This document shows positions 60,171 to 64,000 of a stretch of 64,000 nt of DNA, one piece after another (position 1 is the stretch's first letter; each line of letters begins with the position of its first letter). The notes beneath the pieces are model-generated. The model was not told the origin of the DNA and searched no databases. It was given only the letters and a program-made list of their open reading frames with translations. The position numbers were made by a program, and so were the translations under genes. Source of the DNA: Brachynemurus nebulosus (Eukaryota > Arthropoda > Insecta > Neuroptera > Myrmeleontidae); NCBI GenBank assembly GCA_035578155.1, contig JAPWDM010000005.1:13420832-13484831 (forward strand). Direction: 5' to 3'.

Positions 60171-60876
60171 CAAGTAAACGTCCCGAGGCCGGACCTATCG
60201 ATTTTGATGAAACTTAGATATGTTATAGAACACTAAAAAATAAGCGATACGTATTTTTCTTTATCGGCGGAAAAACGGTTTGAAGGCGTGAAATCGCCAT
60301 CCAAAAATTGGGGTAAAAATTTAATTTTTTAAATATCTCGAAAACGGTAAGAGATAAAGCAAAAGTTTAAATTGGCGATATTGCTCTTTTTTAAAGAGCT
60401 ATCTATTGGTATACAATTTGTTCAAATTGTGTCAACAGGGGTGGCTGGGGGTTAAAATTTAGGGGTAAATTTTGCAAAAAGGGTGAAAATTAAACAATAT
60501 AAAAATTTTTTGACGTAGATTTCAAATCTGTAAACAAAATTTTTATATTGTTTAATTTTCACCCCCTTCTTGCAAAATTAACCCCTAAATTTTAACCCCC
60601 AGCCACCCCTGTTGACACAATTTGAACAAATTGCATACCAATAGATAGCTCTTTAAAAAGGAGCAATATCGCCAATTTAAGCTTTTGCTCTATCTCTTAC
60701 CGTTTTCGAGATATTTAAAAAATTAAATTTTTACCTCAATTTTTGGAGGGCGATTTCACCCCTTCAAACCGTTTTTCCGCCGATAAAGAAAAATACGTGT
60801 CGCTTATTTTTTAGTGTTCTACAACATATCTAAGTTTCATCAAAATCGATAGGTCCGGCCTCGGGACGTTTACTTG
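60171..60876. mobile_element. 706-bp near-perfect palindrome (foldback element)
   Basis: Arms of about 339 bp (60171-60509, 60537-60876) with few mismatches surround a roughly 27-bp centre. The ends CAAGTAAACGTCCCGAGGCC are inverted and flanked by TAA at 60168-60170 and 60877-60879, a PIF/Harbinger-compatible 3-bp duplication. The arms hold TTTTCGAGATAT, a GGGCGATTTCACCCC-type block and TTCATCAAAATCGATAGGTC. It encodes nothing; a transcript would form a long double-stranded RNA. Confidence 0.9.
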
Positions 60877-60879
60877 TAA

Positions 60880-61356
60880 GTAAGGGCATCTCAGTGAAAG
60901 TGTTAATTTATGATTTTTTGTTAACTCTATAGTTGTTTGTTAACTCTAATGTAGTAGTTTGTTAAATGTTATAATTATTCATTCACGTGTTCAATTCAAT
61001 CACACAACGATATTAATACGTCATCTTCGATGACAAAAAACGAAATATTATATACCTACATTAATTAGAGTTTCTGTTGATTAAAATTTGATAAATAGTT
61101 GTAGGTATTTTGTTTCCCAAGTCAATAAATTTTAGTAAAAAAATATGTATAATCCTTTTATCACTACAGATTTTACCAATTTACAAGCATTATATAATTT
61201 TTTAGACATATCTGAATGAAAGATATCTGAATTGTAGATAATGTTTTAATTTTCACAGAAATTGAGAACCCCCCAAAATAAATTATTAGTCAAATTGTAA
61301 AATAAACTTTTATCAAATTACATAACTATCTGTATGAAGCAAAATTAAAAAAATTA
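60880..61356. other. Unassigned AT-rich DNA inside the 6-kb element
   Basis: No exon-like signals found between the palindrome and the donor at 61357. Confidence 0.45.
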
Positions 61357-61362
61357 ACTTAC

Positions 61363-61453
61363 CTGAAATATTTTAAATGTATCATCAGGACAGCATTTTG
61401 GAAACAAACAAATTTATATTACAGTATTCTTTGCACATTATTCCAGAAGCCAT
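61363..61453 (-). other. Possible first exon with consensus donor
   Basis: A minus-strand ATG at 61453 opens 22 codons (MASGIMCKEYCNINLFVSKM, then LS) ending in TGA, 22 bases before TTTCAG/GTAAGT, a perfect donor at 61362-61357. A later ATG (ATACATTTAAAATATTTCAG) is open to the donor. It could be a 5' exon for the exon-like units farther along the same strand, but nothing links them directly. Confidence 0.2.
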
Positions 61454-62044
61454 TTTGACAATGCATATGAAAACAAAACACCAGTACACCACTATAACAC
61501 TGTTTTTGCAACATATTTAAAGATTAATTTATCATACACGTTATAATTACATTAACTATATATCTTATCAAAAAATACTTTTGTTTAATTCAGCTAATTT
61601 GAAAACATAACTTTTAACCTTTAAGAATATTACTTATGTACGTATAAATAATACAGCAAGCAATCCAGTAACAGATAATTTTAAAATACAAAGAATCATA
61701 TGCGCGCGCATGGGTTTTGCTATTTAGTGGTGTAAAAATAAACCAGAAACGTTGTAAAAATCCAAAGTTACACCTTTATTTGTGTAATATTAAAAAAAAA
61801 CAGTAATTATACACAAATTATATAAAAATACACCAATTTTTTCATATTACACAAATAATAGTGCATATTTTCAGAGCGAGGAGTAATTTTGCTCTAAATT
61901 TAAGTTATTTTACACGTTTTTGACCCTTTTTTCTTAGAGTGCAGCTACACTTAATAAGCATAAGTTTGCAAATATTTTACATTTTTTTCATAAAAATTTA
62001 CGTTAAATGTATATTCAGTAAAGCTTCTTTAGTCCGATCCATAT

Positions 62045-62405
62045 TGGGGATGTTATGGATATGAAAATTCGGATACGGATACGAATACGGATTGGTTTCG
62101 GTTACCGATATGTAATAATATTAGATAATGTTTCCGATACGGTTAGGGTTACGGATAAGTGCTTTTAGTGAAAATTTTTTTTTTGGTAAAGACAGGGAAA
62201 TTTTACTAAAAAAATAAGAGGGAAAAGAAATACATGCAGCAAAACTTGCTTCGATTTAAACTCAGTTTTCCAATGGCAGTTATCTTTTATTATCCGAAAC
62301 AAATCCGAAATACTTATTTTCGGATATGGTTTCCGTTTCGGATATGTAATTATTTCGGATATCCGGTAGTTTTGGTTACGGTTACGAATATTCATAACGC
62401 CCCTA
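62045..62405. mobile_element. 361-bp hAT-like element with CGGATA motifs
   Basis: The left end TGGGGATGTTATGGATAT and right end (minus) TAGGGGCGTTATGAATAT. Flanking octamers ATCCATAT and CTCCATAT differ at one base. The interior repeats CGGATAC / ATCCGAAA motifs near both ends. Noncoding; small frames on either strand are chance. Confidence 0.75.
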
Positions 62406-62413
62406 CTCCATAT

Positions 62414-63669
62414 AATTATCTAGTCACATTTGTAAAAAGGTAATCGCTAAAATTGTCAATTTTTTACCTCGTCACACAAACACACCTACACAACATAGTG
62501 GTGGGAAGTAGAGGGGAGTTTTTGTCTACACTGGTATCACTAGTACAGAGATAGAAACTTGGCTTCTGAATTAGTCTGTGGTTGCATTGTTGCTTTTTCA
62601 AAGGTTGGGCGGAATTTTAGGGTGGTATTTTTATATTTTTCTGTTTCATCTTGCCTGCGTCTGCTTAGTTCGCTTTTTATGCAATCGGTTTTTTTTGATT
62701 TTTTAAATTTAATTTGTTTTGCTAAACGTTTCCAGTCCTGAACGCATCTATACACTTATGCATCCAGCCAAAGATTATTATATTATTATAATCTTTGAAA
62801 ATTATTCAGATATATTTATAATTAACGAGTTTATTCATGTTTTATAAAGCAAATATATTTATTTATCATTAAAGGTGTAATGATTTATATTTGAAACAAT
62901 TATTTTACTGGTATACCTATATTCGTTTCATATCCAACATAGATAGGTACATACATTCATACCTGTGTATACAATATTCATTAATATGTATGAGATGATT
63001 AGGAGGCACGTTTGGTCTAGTTGTCTTAAATAAACTTATAGGTTCGAATAAAAAATGCCATTAAATATTATATATTAAGTTCCATTTTATTTATCTGTTG
63101 ATATGTTCATTTAAATCATAAAAGATTTACTGAAAACTTTTCCAAAGATTTTATTACTTGATATATGTTTATCCTTGCGAAATGAGAATATTAAAAAATT
63201 AATTAATTATCCAATAAAGATCTCTAACTTGAGTAGTTATCATGAATATTACTCGAATAAAGTGTTGACTTACGTAGCGTTCTGGAAAGTATTTACCAAA
63301 CACAAAAAAATCATTAAATGAATTTAGGGAAGAATACCTTTAGACAAGCGAAAATAAAGACAATTTCCGGAATTTTTTTGAATAAGAAAATAATTGATTT
63401 AGGTTATATTTTTGAGGTTTGGCATTTTATTTATTATGATCTTAAAGTTACAACATAATTTTTTTTAATTATATATAACAATGGTGGCTACAGAAGCCTG
63501 TCACTCCACAAGTTCCAAAATGCCAGACGCCCTAGTCATCGTAATTATAAACTAAAAAATTGGCAAAAAATTTTTCCGTACTCTTAATGTATGTAGAATA
63601 TATTGGTAAACTAAAAGAAATTTCAAAACAGTTAAAAATTTACGAATTTCTTACGAGGTTACAAAAAAA
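62414..63669. other. Unassigned AT-rich DNA
   Basis: Only a small hairpin AAAGATTATTATA...TATAATCTTT near 62770. No gene. Confidence 0.5.
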
Positions 63670-63905
63670 GTGTTAATTAAAAATCACAAAGTGATTGAAA
63701 AAAATGTCAAACTGGATCGGCTGGGTATCGAACCCAGGATCTCCCGGTAACTAGCCAGGTGTCTTGCCACTAGACCAACAATCCTCTATTCGACACCCAC
63801 CCCATTCCGATAACCATTCAACAGCTTATGTGTACTGGTACTCTCTATGACGCGAGAAACAGTTACTATATTTCAATTTTAAATATTATTGAGTGCTTGT
63901 GAAAC
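63670..63905 (-). mobile_element. tRNA-Thr-derived SINE, copy 3
   Basis: Minus-strand 63784-63714 has A box TGGTCTAGTGGCAAGACACC, anticodon loop CTAGTTA (AGT, threonine) and B box GGTTCGATACCC. The 5' and 3' extensions are shared with the copy at 36.6 kb (3' block TTTTTTTCAATCACTTTGTG). Best-preserved internal promoter of the four copies. Confidence 0.8.
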
Positions 63906-64000
63906 ATTACTACGTATGACAAACTTTTGTTTGCATTTAAACATACGCAGTATTCATATGTTCACTTATTGTTCAGCTAAACTGAAACTTTAAGCACTCG
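63888..64000. mobile_element. MITE related to 8264-8380, at the window edge
   Basis: Begins ATTGAGTGCTTGTGAAAC and ends AAGCACTCG at the last base of the window, so the right end may continue. Its left end overlaps the outer 5' part of the adjacent SINE. Confidence 0.55.

Larger units (their letters stand above)
55929..61941. mobile_element. 6.0-kb CACTA-like element with cargo
   Basis: The ends CACTCTAAGAAAAAA are inverted (55929 and 61941), with a 2-bp CA on each side (55927-55928, 61942-61943). Subterminal zones 55950-56300 and 61720-61920 are filled with GTGTAATTTTACAC-type palindromes. CACT-initial ends, a short duplication and dense subterminal motifs fit CACTA/EnSpm. Inside are a retroelement (56817-58440), exon-like tandem units (58500-60004), a 706-bp palindrome (60171-60876) and a possible first exon (61363-61453). 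No DDE transposase is recognisable. The chance that the two 15-bp ends belong to different elements cannot be excluded. Confidence 0.6.

Overview
This is an A+T-rich window from a eukaryote, most likely an arthropod and probably an insect. The evidence is its repeat content: hAT, pogo/Tigger-like, PIF/Harbinger-like, Transib-like, CACTA-like, Helitron-like and Penelope-like elements, a tRNA-Thr-derived SINE family and long (TA)n microsatellites. The species cannot be fixed from sequence alone. No intact protein-coding host gene, rRNA, functional tRNA, CRISPR array or bacterial operon is visible. Most open frames are chance frames or translations of repeats.

Layout. 0-9 kb: a GTGTCCGGGTC motif cluster, a pogo-like MITE, then a deep nest (4.55-7.78 kb) in which a short old repeat holds a hAT element and a Transib-like element. 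The hAT holds a 1.69-kb TIR element, which holds a pogo-like element, which holds a small MITE. A recent 246-bp direct duplication flanks a SINE and a small MITE. 9-20 kb: a 343-bp hAT, a 1.3-kb TA-flanked element, a second pogo-like MITE inverted to the first, a 1.0-kb element with about nine internal copies of a TTAGNTACTTTTGC motif, and a 237-bp mariner-like MITE. 20-29 kb: two Penelope/hammerhead-like motifs, one at the edge of 102-bp inverted repeats, tandem repeats and the first of three 'GATGC' MITEs. 29-33 kb: a 3.3-kb CACTA-like element containing a PIF-like element and a hairpin MITE. 33-46 kb: mostly unassigned AT-rich DNA with palindromes, a SINE, two uninterrupted copies of the old repeat and a hAT copy. 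47-55 kb: hAT-like remnants, a PIF-like element interrupted by GATGC MITE 2, a Helitron-like element carrying three insertions, and a third hexamer hAT. 55.9-61.9 kb: a 6.0-kb CACTA-like element carrying a poly(A) retroelement with eight consecutive hairpins, a tandem array of exon-like units with splice signals, and a 706-bp near-perfect palindrome. 62-64 kb: a small hAT, a SINE and a MITE at the edge.

Many insertions can be dated relative to one another because the window carries uninterrupted paralogs of the target sites. These confirm duplications of 8 bp (hAT), 5 bp (Transib-like), 3 bp (GATGC MITE, PIF-like) and TA or 2 bp (pogo-like, CACTA-like). The best candidates for something undescribed are the exon-like array inside the 6-kb element, the serial-hairpin retroelement, the GATGC MITE family and the hexamer-array hAT family. 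All calls come from reading the sequence; no database search was possible.
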